Counted from the stretch's first letter, positions 42,259 to 51,995 are shown. The stretch is 54,332 nucleotides of DNA from Mycobacterium alsense (GCF_002086635.1 NZ_MVHD01000038.1:1-54332), one strand, 5' to 3'. The notes: generated from the letters alone by a model not told the origin. Translations and numbers: made by a program.

Positions 42259-42762
42259 GTGCGGTACTTCTACGACACCGAATTCATCGAGGACGGCCGC
42301 ACCATCGAACTCGTCTCGATCGGGGTCGTCGCCGAGGACGGCCGCGAGTACTACGCGGTGTCCACCGAATTCGACCCCGAGCGTGCCGGCAGCTGGGTGC
42401 GCGCCCACGTGCTGCCCAAGCTGCCGCCCCCGTCGTCGCAGCTGTGGCGCTCGCGCGCGCGGATCCGCGCCGACCTGGAGGAGTTCTTCGGGGTCGAGAC
42501 GAACGAGCCGATAGAGCTGTGGGCCTGGGTGGGGGCCTACGACCACGTGGCCCTGTGCCAGCTGTGGGGCGCGATGCCGGCCCTGCCGCCGGCGATACCC
42601 CGCTTCACCAGGGAATTGCGGCAGTTGTGGGAGGAGCGGGGGTCGCCCCGGATGCCGCCCCGGTCGCGGGAGGCCCACGACGCCCTGGTCGACGCCCGCG
42701 ATCAGCTGCACCGGTTCCGGCTGATCACGTCGGGTGAGGCGGCGAAGCGGCGTTCGCCCTGA
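42259..42762 (+). CDS. DEDDh 3'-5' exoribonuclease (RNase T-like)
   Basis: This 167-residue nuclease corresponds to Rv2179c, whose structure showed an RNase T-like DEDDh exoribonuclease. The first acidic motif is YDTEFIEDG at residues 4-12 (D5, E7). WVGAYDHVALCQL carries the middle Asp and HDALVDARDQL the catalytic His and last Asp. GTG at 42259 yields MRYFYDTEF, which aligns with the H37Rv start; a TTG at 42247 would add four residues. No ribosome site is obvious, and the gene probably follows the membrane protein gene in an operon. Confidence 0.92.
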   Translation: MRYFYDTEFIEDGRTIELVSIGVVAEDGREYYAVSTEFDPERAGSWVRAHVLPKLPPPSSQLWRSRARIRADLEEFFGVETNEPIELWAWVGAYDHVALCQLWGAMPALPPAIPRFTRELRQLWEERGSPRMPPRSREAHDALVDARDQLHRFRLITSGEAAKRRSP

Positions 42763-42784
42763 TCAACCACCCCTGCGCCCCGGT

Positions 42785-42790
42785 TACCAT
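42785..42790 (+). promoter_or_regulatory. -10 element for leaderless aroG
   Basis: TACCAT, 6-nt spacer, then ATG at 42797. It matches TANNNT, with no ribosome site. Confidence 0.6.
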
Positions 42791-42796
42791 AGACCG

Positions 42797-44185
<1,389 letters not shown>

Positions 44186-44205
44186 CCACCTTCACTTTTC
44201 GGGCC

Positions 44206-44260
44206 GAGCGCGCGTGTTGCACGGCGACACGCCGCCGCGGCCGTGCATTTGGGCGCGCTC
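44206..44260. repeat. Compound inverted repeat between aroG and pknL
   Basis: Two nested stems are visible. The outer stem is GAGCGCGC (44206-44213) with GCGCGCTC (44253-44260), and the inner stem is GCACGGC (44219-44225) with GCCGTGC (44240-44246). It occupies the middle of the 88-bp gap between convergent genes. It may be a T-less bidirectional terminator or a copy of a dispersed intergenic repeat. Confidence 0.6.
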
Positions 44261-44273
44261 GCGGGCCGACGAG

Positions 44274-45452
44274 CTACAGCAGCCCGCTGAGGTTGCTGCC
44301 GATCGTCCACCCGACAGCCGCGACGAGACCGGTGAGCGCCAGCACGACGGCCACCCACACCAGCACCATCCGCCGGGCGCGCTGGCGGGCCCAGACGAAG
44401 TCGCTCAACGGGATTCCCGCGAATTGCCCTGCCACCGCCCGGTATTCGCCCTCGCCCGGCTCGGGCCCGCGGGTCAGCTGACGGGTGGGGTGGCGCACCG
44501 GCTGGTGCGCGGCCGGCGGGCGCTGGCTCATCCGGCTGTGGTGCAGCGCCGCCGAGCGGTGCTGGGCGGAGTTGCGCGGCGCGGGCACCCGGAAGTCCGG
44601 CAGGGCGAGCTCCGCGGCGATCGCCTCCAGGTCGGCGCCCATCTCCATCGCGTCGGCGTATCGCTCGGCCGGGTCGCGCGCGGTCGCGCGCTGGATCAGC
44701 TCGTCGAATTGCGTTGGGACACCGTCGATCGCCGCGCTGGCCGGCGGCACGTCGGCGTCCAGCCGGCGGTAGGCGATCGACAACGCCGAGTCGCCGCTGA
44801 ACGGCGTCCGCCCGGTGAGCAGCTCGTAGGTGAGGACGCCGGCGGAGTAGACATCGCTGCGCGGGCCGGCGTTGCCGTCGCGCACCTGCTCGGGCGACAG
44901 GTAGGCCGCGGTGCCCAGAATGACGCTGGTGGAGGTGATCTTGGCGGCCGCGACGGCGCGGACCAGCCCGAAGTCGGCGATCTTCACGTCGCCGTCGTCG
45001 GAGATCAGGACGTTCTCGGGCTTGACGTCCCGATGCACCAGCCCCGCCCGGTGCGCGGCGCCCAGGCCGCCCAGCACCGGCCGCAGCACCGCCGCCGCGG
45101 CGTGCGGCGGCATCGGGCCGCGTTCGGCCAGCAGCTCGCGCAGGGTCCCGCCCTCGATGAGCTCCATCACCAGGAACGGGTGCCGGGCGTCCAGGCCCTG
45201 GTCGTACACCGCGACCAGCCCCGGGTTTTTCAGCCGCGCGACGGTGCGGGCCTCGAGCTGGAAGCGGGTCAGGAACTGGTCGTCGCCGGAGTAGCGCGAG
45301 TCCATGACCTTCACCGCGACCGGGCGGTCGAGGCGGACGTCGAGGCCGCGGTACACCGTCGAGGTGCCGCCGCTGGCGATCCTGGACTCGACGCGGTAGC
45401 GGCCGTCCAGCAACGCGCCCTCGAGGGGGTCACCCGTCCCGGTTCCGGCCAC
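44274..45452 (-). CDS. pknL: Serine/threonine protein kinase PknL
   Basis: This transmembrane Hanks-type kinase has 392 residues (H37Rv about 399). The kinase domain (about 18-280) has the glycine loop ASGGTSTVYRG, catalytic K48, HRDVKPEN with D142, and D160 in DFG. Activation-loop T173 and T175 match the autophosphorylation sites I recall for PknL. A Pro/Gln linker follows, then one TM segment and only about eight external residues, so there is no sensor domain. GTG at 45450-45452 is chosen because TACGAT lies 6 nt upstream (leaderless). Divergent from its substrate gene. Ortholog of Rv2176. Confidence 0.95.
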   Translation of the reverse strand: MAGTGTGDPLEGALLDGRYRVESRIASGGTSTVYRGLDVRLDRPVAVKVMDSRYSGDDQFLTRFQLEARTVARLKNPGLVAVYDQGLDARHPFLVMELIEGGTLRELLAERGPMPPHAAAAVLRPVLGGLGAAHRAGLVHRDVKPENVLISDDGDVKIADFGLVRAVAAAKITSTSVILGTAAYLSPEQVRDGNAGPRSDVYSAGVLTYELLTGRTPFSGDSALSIAYRRLDADVPPASAAIDGVPTQFDELIQRATARDPAERYADAMEMGADLEAIAAELALPDFRVPAPRNSAQHRSAALHHSRMSQRPPAAHQPVRHPTRQLTRGPEPGEGEYRAVAGQFAGIPLSDFVWARQRARRMVLVWVAVVLALTGLVAAVGWTIGSNLSGLL

Positions 45453-45458
45453 GGGGCC

Positions 45459-45464
45459 ATCGTA
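45459..45464 (-). promoter_or_regulatory. -10 element for leaderless pknL
   Basis: TACGAT on the minus strand, 6-nt spacer, then GTG (45450-45452). It selects this start over the longer frame reaching 45479. Confidence 0.55.
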
Positions 45465-45518
45465 GGTGCGGCCGCGCAACCGGCCGCGAAACCTGGGCCC
45501 AATGCGCCGAGCACGGCC

Positions 45519-45524
45519 TACACT
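45519..45524 (+). promoter_or_regulatory. -10 element for leaderless Rv2175c-like gene
   Basis: TACACT, 7-nt spacer, then ATG at 45532. It lies inside an alternative upstream reading frame of the same gene beginning at ATG 45502. Confidence 0.5.
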
Positions 45525-45531
45525 TTCGCTG

Positions 45532-45936
45532 ATGAGCAGTATTCCGGCCGGCGACGACGTCCTGGATCCCGACGAGCCAACCTACGAGCTGCCGCGGGTC
45601 GCCGAGTTGCTCGGCGTGCCGGTCAGCAAGGTGCAGCAGCAGCTGCGGGAGGGGCACTTGGTCGCGGTGCGCCGCGGTGGCGGTGTGGTGGTGCCCCAGG
45701 TCTTCTTCACCAAGGCCGGCGAGGTGGTCAAGAGCCTGCCCGGGTTGTTGACGATCCTGCACGACGGGGGCTACCGCGACACCGAGATCGTGCGCTGGCT
45801 GTTCACCCCCGACCCGTCGCTGACGATCACGCGCGACGGCACCCGCGACGCGATCAGCAACGCCCGCCCCGTCGACGCCCTGCACGCGCACCAGGCGCGC
45901 GAGGTGGTGCGGCGCGCGCAGGCTATGGCGTACTGA
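45532..45936 (+). CDS. Winged-helix DNA-binding protein, PknL partner (Rv2175c family)
   Basis: This product of 134 residues is a small DNA-binding protein whose H37Rv ortholog is phosphorylated by PknL. A helix-turn-helix segment (YELPRVAELLGVPVSKVQQQLREGHLVAVRR) opens the protein, followed by a wing and a helical C-terminus ending RRAQAMAY. ATG 45532 lies 7 nt after TACACT. The alternative ATG 45502 gives 144 residues and includes RPTLSL, whose Thr aligns with the H37Rv phosphosite Thr9 (from memory). The 3' end overlaps mptA by 14 nt. Confidence 0.9.
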   Translation: MSSIPAGDDVLDPDEPTYELPRVAELLGVPVSKVQQQLREGHLVAVRRGGGVVVPQVFFTKAGEVVKSLPGLLTILHDGGYRDTEIVRWLFTPDPSLTITRDGTRDAISNARPVDALHAHQAREVVRRAQAMAY

Positions 45937-47446
45937 CTGCGGCAGACTCCCGGCGCGCCGGCGTCCGGTACACGGCGTAGGCGGCGGCCAGCGCGACCGC
46001 CGTGGCCAGCGCGACGTGCAACCACGAGTACATGCCGTGCGACCCATCGGGTTTGAAGACCACCATGACCCATGTCGACAGCCCGGCGATGGCCGCGACC
46101 GCCCGCCGCGACTGGGCCAGCGGCGCCGCCACCGCCAGCGGCCAGGAGTAGTACCACGGCAGGGCGGCGGGCACAAACAGCACCACGACGAGCATCGAAG
46201 CCGCGATCCCGGTCAGCGCGGCGCGGTCGTCGCGTCGGAACCGCCACCACAGCAGCGGCAACGACACCGCGATGATTCCGATGCCGACGAGCCGCGTGAT
46301 CCGCAACGTGGCGTAGAAGTCGACCGGGAACAGCCCGCTGCCCAGCGCGTGGATCAGGTTGGCGACCGCGGTCGGCACGGTCAGCCAGTTGATGATCTTC
46401 ACCGAGCCCGCCAATGCGGTCAGCCAGCCCAGCCCGACGCCGGCGACCGCGGACAGCGCCAGGAACACGACGGAGAAGATCGCCAGCGACACCGCGGTGG
46501 CCGCCAAAAACGCCGGGAGGGGGCGATACCCGCGCCGCTCGCGCAGGTGCCGCGCCCACACCCACACCAAAAACGGCAGCGAGATGCCGGCGGTGGCCTT
46601 GACCGCGATCGCCACCGTGATCGCGACGATGCCCAGGACGTGACGGCCGGCGAAGGTCAGCGCGATCCCGGCGGCCATCAGGCCGACCATCAGCATCTCG
46701 TTGTGCACCCCGCCCATCAGGTGGATGAGCACCAGGGGGTTGAGCACGCAGATCCACAGCGCCAGTGCTCCGTTGGTGCCCAGGTGGCGGGCGAGGCGGG
46801 GGGTGGCCCAGATCAGCAGCGCCAGCCCGGGCAGCATGCACAACCGCAGCAGCATCGTCCCGGCGATGACGTGATTGCCGGCGACCATGGTGACCACCCT
46901 CGCGATCAGGATGAACGCCGGCCCGTAGGGCGCCGTGGTGATGGTCCAAATCGGGCTTACGTTGTCCAACAACGGGTTCGGGTTGGCCACCGGGCCCACG
47001 GCGTAGGGGTCGAAGCCGTCGCGCAGCAGCGCGCCCTGCGCCAGATACGAGTAGGTGTCGCGGCTGAAGACGGGCACGGACAACAGCAGCGGGGCCAGCC
47101 AGCAGCCGGTGGTCGCCCGCATCGTGAACTCGGTCGCGTCGCCGGCCAGCGCCCGCCGGCCCAGGGCCACCCACGCGATCAGCATGAGTCCCACGCCCGC
47201 CCACAGCAGAATCGACGACAGCACCAGCCCGTGGCCGAAGCGCAGCCAGGACAGGTGCAGCGCTTCCAGCAGGGGGTCGTGGGGCTTGGTGCTCCCCGCG
47301 CCCAGCCCGCCCGCGGTGATCAACACCGACCCCGCGAAGCCCAGCCGCGCCGGCCCGGCTTCCGGCGCGGCGGAGAACGCGATGATCCGCGAAACATACC
47401 GTGCCACAGGGGGTTTGGTGGAACTCGAATCGGTGGGGGTGGTCAT
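45923..47446 (-). CDS. mptA: Alpha-(1->6)-mannosyltransferase MptA
   Basis: MptA extends the alpha-1,6 mannan core of lipomannan/LAM using decaprenyl-phosphate-mannose on the outer side of the membrane. The 507 residues form a GT-C enzyme with about 12-13 TM segments (H37Rv Rv2174 about 516). The catalytic-type acidic motif SRDTYSYLAQGALLRDG is in the first large loop. DPYAVGP, APYGPAF and GGVHNEMLM follow, and PWYYSWPLAV lies near the C-terminus. The ATG at 47444-47446 lies 4 nt after the idsA2 stop, so translation is coupled to polyprenyl diphosphate synthesis. Confidence 0.94.
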   Translation of the reverse strand: MTTPTDSSSTKPPVARYVSRIIAFSAAPEAGPARLGFAGSVLITAGGLGAGSTKPHDPLLEALHLSWLRFGHGLVLSSILLWAGVGLMLIAWVALGRRALAGDATEFTMRATTGCWLAPLLLSVPVFSRDTYSYLAQGALLRDGFDPYAVGPVANPNPLLDNVSPIWTITTAPYGPAFILIARVVTMVAGNHVIAGTMLLRLCMLPGLALLIWATPRLARHLGTNGALALWICVLNPLVLIHLMGGVHNEMLMVGLMAAGIALTFAGRHVLGIVAITVAIAVKATAGISLPFLVWVWARHLRERRGYRPLPAFLAATAVSLAIFSVVFLALSAVAGVGLGWLTALAGSVKIINWLTVPTAVANLIHALGSGLFPVDFYATLRITRLVGIGIIAVSLPLLWWRFRRDDRAALTGIAASMLVVVLFVPAALPWYYSWPLAVAAPLAQSRRAVAAIAGLSTWVMVVFKPDGSHGMYSWLHVALATAVALAAAYAVYRTPARRESAAVSTP

Positions 47447-47450
47447 TGGC

Positions 47451-48509
47451 TCACGCGGACCGGTTCGTGGCCATCCCGGCCAGCTCGGTCAGCCCCGTCT
47501 TGGCCGCCCGGTTGATCGGCGCCGCCGCCAGCGCGGCCAGCGCCCGTTCGGTCAGCGCGGCGATGCGCTGCTCGGCCGCGGCCAGCGCGCCGACCGATTC
47601 GATGACGCCCCGCAGTTCGCCCACCTGCGCCTCGGACAGGTCGGCGCCGATCGACGAGCGTAACAGGTTGGCCCCCAAGGGGTCTGACTCGTCAGCCAGC
47701 TGCAGCGCCTCGGCCAGCAGCACGGTTCGCTTGCCCGACCTCAGGTCGTCGCCGGAGGGCTTGCCGGTCACGGCCGGGTCCCCGAACACGCCGAGCACGT
47801 CGTCGCGCAGCTGAAACGCCACGCCCAGGTCGGTCCCGAATTCGGCGAAGGCGGCCTGCACGTCGGGCCGGTCCGCGGCGGCCGCCACGCCGAGCTGCAG
47901 CGGCCGCGCCACGGTGTAGCAGGCGGTCTTGAAGGTGTTGACGGTCAGCGCCGCCGCGATCGACTCGGCGCCGCTGGCCTCGGCGACGATGTCGAGGTAC
48001 TGCCCGCCGAGCACCTCGGTGCGGATGTCGGCCCACACGCGGTGCACGCGTTGCTGGGCAGCGAGCGGCATCGAGCGGCCGAAAGCCTGGAAGACGATGT
48101 CGTCGGCCCAGGCCAGCGCGAGGTCGCCGAGCAGGATCGCCGCCGACGCCCCGAACCGCTCCGACGACCCCCGCCATCGCCGCTCGCGGTGCAGCGCGGC
48201 GAAGCGGACGTGGGTCGTCGGCCTGCCGCGCCGCGTGGCGGACTCGTCGATCACGTCGTCGTGCACCAGCGCGCAGGCCTGCAGCAGCTCCAGCGCGGAA
48301 AACAGCAACAACACTTCGGGATCGGGCTCCGCGTCCGCCACCGACCGCCAGCCCCAGTAGGCGAAGGCGGGACGCAGCCGCTTGCCGCCGTCGAGCACGA
48401 AATCCTCGAGCGCGGCGATCAGGGCGTCGTAGTCGGCCCCGATGTGGGCGGACTGGGCGCGCCGGCCGTGCAGATACCGCCGAAGTTGCTCGGTGATGGC
48501 GCTGGTCAA
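47451..48509 (-). CDS. idsA2: Polyprenyl (geranylgeranyl-type) diphosphate synthase
   Basis: This trans-prenyltransferase of 352 residues has the same length as H37Rv IdsA2 (Rv2173). The first aspartate-rich motif is LVHDDVIDESATRRG and the second is FQLRDDVLGVFGD; GGKRLRP binds diphosphate. The two residues before the first motif (AC in LLQACALVHDD) influence chain length, which cannot be decided by eye. The start is TTG at 48507-48509. It lies directly upstream of mptA, consistent with supplying isoprenoid for the decaprenyl-phosphate-mannose used by MptA. Confidence 0.93.
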   Translation of the reverse strand: MTSAITEQLRRYLHGRRAQSAHIGADYDALIAALEDFVLDGGKRLRPAFAYWGWRSVADAEPDPEVLLLFSALELLQACALVHDDVIDESATRRGRPTTHVRFAALHRERRWRGSSERFGASAAILLGDLALAWADDIVFQAFGRSMPLAAQQRVHRVWADIRTEVLGGQYLDIVAEASGAESIAAALTVNTFKTACYTVARPLQLGVAAAADRPDVQAAFAEFGTDLGVAFQLRDDVLGVFGDPAVTGKPSGDDLRSGKRTVLLAEALQLADESDPLGANLLRSSIGADLSEAQVGELRGVIESVGALAAAEQRIAALTERALAALAAAPINRAAKTGLTELAGMATNRSA

Positions 48510-48711
48510 CTCGACGGTGGCCGCTGCCGCCGTGCCTCTTGCGCTCAGCGCGGCGCCCCTTTCTGCTCGGCAGGGTCTCTGGGCCGACAGTGTATGACGG
48601 GCGGGCCGGCCACAGTCGCTTCGAGTTGCTTCGAATGCCTCACTATCGTGCCCCTATGCTGTCGGGGGTTGCCCAGCAAGCCGCCCGATGGATCCGATTG
48701 GAGAGTGCCGC

Positions 48712-49599
48712 GTGACGCTCAACACGATCGCGCTGGAATTGGTGCCCCCCAACACCGAAGACGGCCGGGAGCGGGCGCTGGAGGACGCGCGAAAAGTGGT
48801 GCGGTACTCCGCCGAATCGGGCCTCGACGGCCGGCTCCGGCACGTGATGATCCCCGGGATGATCGCGGAGGACGACGACCGTCCCGTGGCGATGAAGCCG
48901 AAACTGGACGTGCTGGACTTCTGGTCGATCATCAGGCCGGAGCTGCCGGGGTTGCGCGGCCTGTGCACCCAGGTGACCGCGTTCATGGACGAGGCGTCGC
49001 TGCGCCGGCGGCTCACCAGCCTGCGCGACGCCGGGATGGAGGGAGTGGTCTTCGTCGGCGTCCCGCGCACCATGAACGACGGCGAGGGCTCCGGTGTCGC
49101 ACCGACCGACGCCCTGTCGATCTATCGCGACCTGGTGATCAACCGCGGCGTGATCGTCATCCCCACCCGCGACGGCGAGCAGGGCCGGCTCGATTTCAAA
49201 TGCAACCGGGGCGCGACCTACGGGATGACGCAGCTGCTGTATTCCGACGCGATCGTGCGCTTTTTGACCGACTTCGCCAAGAACACCGACCACCGGCCCG
49301 AAATCCTGCTGTCCTTCGGTTTCGTGCCGAAGGTCGAGAGCCGGGTGGGCCTGATCAACTGGCTGATCCAGGACCCGGGCAACGCCGCGGTGGCCCGCGA
49401 GCAGGAGGTCGTCAAGCGGTTGGCCGGCGCCGAACCGGACCAGAAGCGCCGGCTGATGGTGGACCTGTACCGGCGGGTGATCGACGGGGTCGCCGAGCTC
49501 GGCTTCCCGCTGAGCATCCATCTGGAGGCGACCTACGGGGTTTCCGGGCCCGCGTTCCAGACCTTCGCGGAGATGCTGGCCTACTGGTCGCCGGCCTAG
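48712..49599 (+). CDS. Methylenetetrahydrofolate reductase-like protein (Rv2172c type)
   Basis: This 295-residue protein corresponds to Rv2172c. It has a TIM-barrel look, with LELVPPNTEDGRERAL at the N-terminus, VRGLCT-like LRGLCTQVTAFMD, GMEGVVFVGVPR, FKCNRGATYGMTQLLYS and the final HLEATYGVSGPAF. Rv2172c has been proposed as an unusual MTHFR supplying methyl-tetrahydrofolate for methionine; I cite this from memory. GTG at 48712 follows GGAGAG (48700-48705) and gives MTLNTIALEL as in H37Rv. Its stop overlaps that of convergent lppM. Confidence 0.87.
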   Translation: MTLNTIALELVPPNTEDGRERALEDARKVVRYSAESGLDGRLRHVMIPGMIAEDDDRPVAMKPKLDVLDFWSIIRPELPGLRGLCTQVTAFMDEASLRRRLTSLRDAGMEGVVFVGVPRTMNDGEGSGVAPTDALSIYRDLVINRGVIVIPTRDGEQGRLDFKCNRGATYGMTQLLYSDAIVRFLTDFAKNTDHRPEILLSFGFVPKVESRVGLINWLIQDPGNAAVAREQEVVKRLAGAEPDQKRRLMVDLYRRVIDGVAELGFPLSIHLEATYGVSGPAFQTFAEMLAYWSPA

Positions 49600-50324
49600 C
49601 CGGGCGGCTGGTCGCGCGGCGCGGTGAGCCGCGGGGAGCGGTCACGGCTGACCCAGGCCAACACCGCCACCACACCGGCCGCGGCGAAGGACACGATGCC
49701 CAGCCACACGCCCGCGCTGGTGAAGTTGCGGGTGTTGGGATCGGTGTAACGGGCGTTGGCCGTCATGGTGGTCACCACGCCCGGCTTGAGCTTCCACGAC
49801 ACCACGTCGGGCTCGACGCGGTCGCCGTTGGTCGACGTCACCACGCCGGGGAACGCCACGGTCAGCTCGACGTCGGCGTCGGAGTCGGTCACCGACGTCA
49901 GGTCGGCGCGGCCCTCGAGGATCACCAGGTTGCCGTTGCGGCGCAGCGACAGGTTCATGCCCTGGGCGTCGGAGTTCATGTTCGCCAGCTGCGGCAACTC
50001 GGCGAAGGTCAGGTCGGAGAACACCGCCTGCGACCCCACGTAGCCGTCGCTGTCGTAGGTCGACACCGCCACCTTCTGGCCGAACGGCAGGTTGTTCGTC
50101 TCGAGCTGGGGTCCGGCGTCCTTGGCCGTCTTCGGTTTGGCCGCCGCGATGATCTCCCCGGATACCAGGTCGTCGGGCGAAATGGTCAGCGACGCCCGCA
50201 CCCGCAGGCATCCGGCGGCCAGGGGCACGATCAGCAGCAGCAACGCGATGGCCAGCGCGCGGCGGCGCCGGGGGGTGAACGGCGGTTGTTGCCGGGCCGT
50301 GACCGGGGGAGCGCTGGCGTGCAC
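49596..50324 (-). CDS. lppM: Lipoprotein LppM
   Basis: This predicted lipoprotein has 242 residues (H37Rv Rv2171 about 227). The signal sequence ends in the lipobox LAAGC with C39 as the lipidated residue. An exported beta-rich domain begins LRVRASLTISPDDLVSGEIIAA, and a C-terminal TM helix (about 205-227) is followed by a short cytoplasmic tail. H37Rv LppM is linked to phagosome acidification control. The start is GTG at 50322-50324. The GNAT gene lies 31 nt upstream on the same strand, so they are likely co-transcribed. Confidence 0.9.
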   Translation of the reverse strand: MHASAPPVTARQQPPFTPRRRRALAIALLLLIVPLAAGCLRVRASLTISPDDLVSGEIIAAAKPKTAKDAGPQLETNNLPFGQKVAVSTYDSDGYVGSQAVFSDLTFAELPQLANMNSDAQGMNLSLRRNGNLVILEGRADLTSVTDSDADVELTVAFPGVVTSTNGDRVEPDVVSWKLKPGVVTTMTANARYTDPNTRNFTSAGVWLGIVSFAAAGVVAVLAWVSRDRSPRLTAPRDQPPG

Positions 50325-50355
50325 GAGGTCATCGTGCCAGACCCCCCGGGCGCGC

Positions 50356-51048
50356 CTATAGCGGCAGTGCGCGGCCGAGGACGGCGAATGCGCGCGGGTC
50401 CCCGGCGAAGTGATGGCGGCGGATGATGTCGGTGAAACCCAGCCGGCGGTAGAGCCGCCACGCGCGGTTGGGCTCGCCGTTGGTTTCCGGCGTGGAGAGC
50501 AGGACGTTCTCCTCGGGCCGCCCGGCGAGCAGGCGACGGGCCAGCGCCTCGCCGAGCCCGTGGCCCTGCGCCCGGGGATGAATGTGCAGCTCGGTCAGTT
50601 CGAAGTAGCTGTTCATCAGCCGCGCGATCTCCTGGGGCGGCAGCCCGCCGCGCTGCAGGCCCAAAACCACCTGTTGCTGCCACCACTGCCCGGGCGCGCC
50701 GGGGTAGCCGTAGGCCACGCCGAGCAGCGGCGCGCCGCTCAGTTCCGCGGCCGACGGGGGTTGGGTTTCGCGGGTTGCGTCGGTGCCGGCCGCCGCCCCG
50801 GGTGCCTCCAATTCCACGACGGCCACCCCCCGCCACCCCCGCCGGCGGATGTGCTCCAGCCACATGGCGGCGCGCTGGTTCTCGGTGCCGCGGGGGTACC
50901 GCATCGCTTCGACATACACCCCGAGGGCGTCCCCGAGACGGCGCTCCATGTCGGCCGGCGCCAAATCGATGAGGAATGTCGCCAACTCGCGGTGCCCTCC
51001 TCGTCCGGTGGCTTCGCATATCGGGTCGGCGAATGCCGGTGTCGCCAT
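50356..51048 (-). CDS. GNAT-family N-acetyltransferase
   Basis: This 230-residue protein corresponds to Rv2170. The C-terminal half shows the GNAT core: LTELHIHPRAQGHGLGEALARRLL is the acetyl-CoA-binding motif A, followed by NGEPNRAWRLYRRLGFTDI (motif B). An N-terminal half with YVEAMRYPRG precedes it. H37Rv Rv2170 has been reported to acetylate isocitrate dehydrogenase and isoniazid, from memory. The ATG at 51046-51048 gives MATPAFADPICEATGRGG, but a shorter start is possible. It lies upstream of lppM on the same strand. Confidence 0.88.
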   Translation of the reverse strand: MATPAFADPICEATGRGGHRELATFLIDLAPADMERRLGDALGVYVEAMRYPRGTENQRAAMWLEHIRRRGWRGVAVVELEAPGAAAGTDATRETQPPSAAELSGAPLLGVAYGYPGAPGQWWQQQVVLGLQRGGLPPQEIARLMNSYFELTELHIHPRAQGHGLGEALARRLLAGRPEENVLLSTPETNGEPNRAWRLYRRLGFTDIIRRHHFAGDPRAFAVLGRALPL

Positions 51049-51264
51049 TATCCGTCGCGTATCGGGCCCCGCGCCGCGCGGTCGCATCGGCCGAGAACCG
51101 TCGTTGCGGGCGGCACGCGTCGGGCTACGGGGCCGGGATAGAATCGCTGCCGAACCAGTGGTACGGCGCAGATCGACCTCGTATCATTTGGGTTAGTTGC
51201 CTTTACAACGGGCATCCGCGTGCTATCGATAGTTACGTGCCAAACTGTCGGCAAGGAGGGACGA
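51049..51264. promoter_or_regulatory. Divergent intergenic region
   Basis: No gene is seen in these 216 bp between the GNAT gene and the DUF3040 gene. The right half (about 51175-51240) is AT-richer and contains TATCGAT-like sequence suited to a -10 for the DUF3040 gene. AAGGAGGG (51253-51260) is its ribosome site. Confidence 0.4.
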
Positions 51265-51663
51265 ATGCCACTCTCCGATCATGAACAGCGGATGCTCGAT
51301 CAGATCGAGAGCGCACTCTACGCCGAAGACCCCAAATTCGCGTCGAGCGTCCGTGGCGGAGGGTTCCGCGCGCCCACAGCACGGCGGCGCCTGCAAGGCG
51401 CCGCGTTGTTCGTCATCGGCCTTGCGATGCTGGTTTCCGGGGTTGCCTTCCGCGCCACCTGGCTGGGAACCATCCCAATTCTCAGCATTTTCGGCTTCGT
51501 CGTGATGTTCGGCGGCGTCGTCTACGCGATCACCGGCCCGCGGTTGTCGGGGCGCCCGGATCGTTCCGGGTCCGCGCCCGGCTCGGCGCGCCAGCGCCGC
51601 AACAAGGGCGGCTCGTTCACCAGTCGCATGGAGGATCGCTTCCGCCGGCGCTTCGACGAGTAG
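51265..51663 (+). CDS. DUF3040 membrane protein
   Basis: This 132-residue protein corresponds to Rv2169c. It opens with the family signature PLSDHEQRMLDQIESALYAEDPKF, followed by a basic segment, two TM helices (about 52-98) and a basic cytoplasmic tail rich in Arg and Ser (MEDRFRRRFDE). DUF3040 proteins are common next to the division cluster in actinobacteria, but their function is unknown. AAGGAGGG ending 4 nt before the ATG is the strongest ribosome site in the window. An intrinsic terminator follows. Confidence 0.9.
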   Translation: MPLSDHEQRMLDQIESALYAEDPKFASSVRGGGFRAPTARRRLQGAALFVIGLAMLVSGVAFRATWLGTIPILSIFGFVVMFGGVVYAITGPRLSGRPDRSGSAPGSARQRRNKGGSFTSRMEDRFRRRFDE

Positions 51664-51679
51664 GCCGGCACGGGCCAGT

Positions 51680-51709
51680 ACGGGGTAGCCGCGCGGCTGC
51701 CCCGTTTTT
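51680..51709 (+). terminator. Intrinsic terminator after the DUF3040 gene
   Basis: ACGGGG (51680-51685) pairs with CCCCGT (51700-51705), with an inner AGCC/GGCT stem separated by one T-G mismatch. TTTTT (51705-51709) follows. This is a classical rho-independent terminator 17 nt after the stop codon. Confidence 0.85.
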
Positions 51710-51995
51710 CGTGCCCGAGCACGCTCGGCGCCCGGTCGCAGGCTCGGCGCCCGCCGGGGCGCTATCACGCGATCGATGCCCAATCGAGCCCGAACCGTGT
51801 CCCGCGCGCAGGCGCGGCGCCCCACCGGGCCCCACGCCGGCCCCCACCGGGCCTACGCGCCGAAACCGCGGTCTTGACGTGCGGGTTTTCCGTGGCGGGT
51901 CGGCCTAGCGACCCCGCGCCGGCGGCCCCGCGGCGGCCGCTCCGCGACGCTGGGTGGTGGATAACCGGCAAAACGCCGCGTCGACACCCCAACAA
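51710..51995. other. Gene-free region upstream of the division cluster
   Basis: No supported gene lies here. Short open frames on both strands lack ribosome sites and recognisable products. TTGACG (51874-51879) resembles a -35 element but no -10 sits at a suitable distance. The region separates the DUF3040 terminator from the mraZ promoter. Confidence 0.5.
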
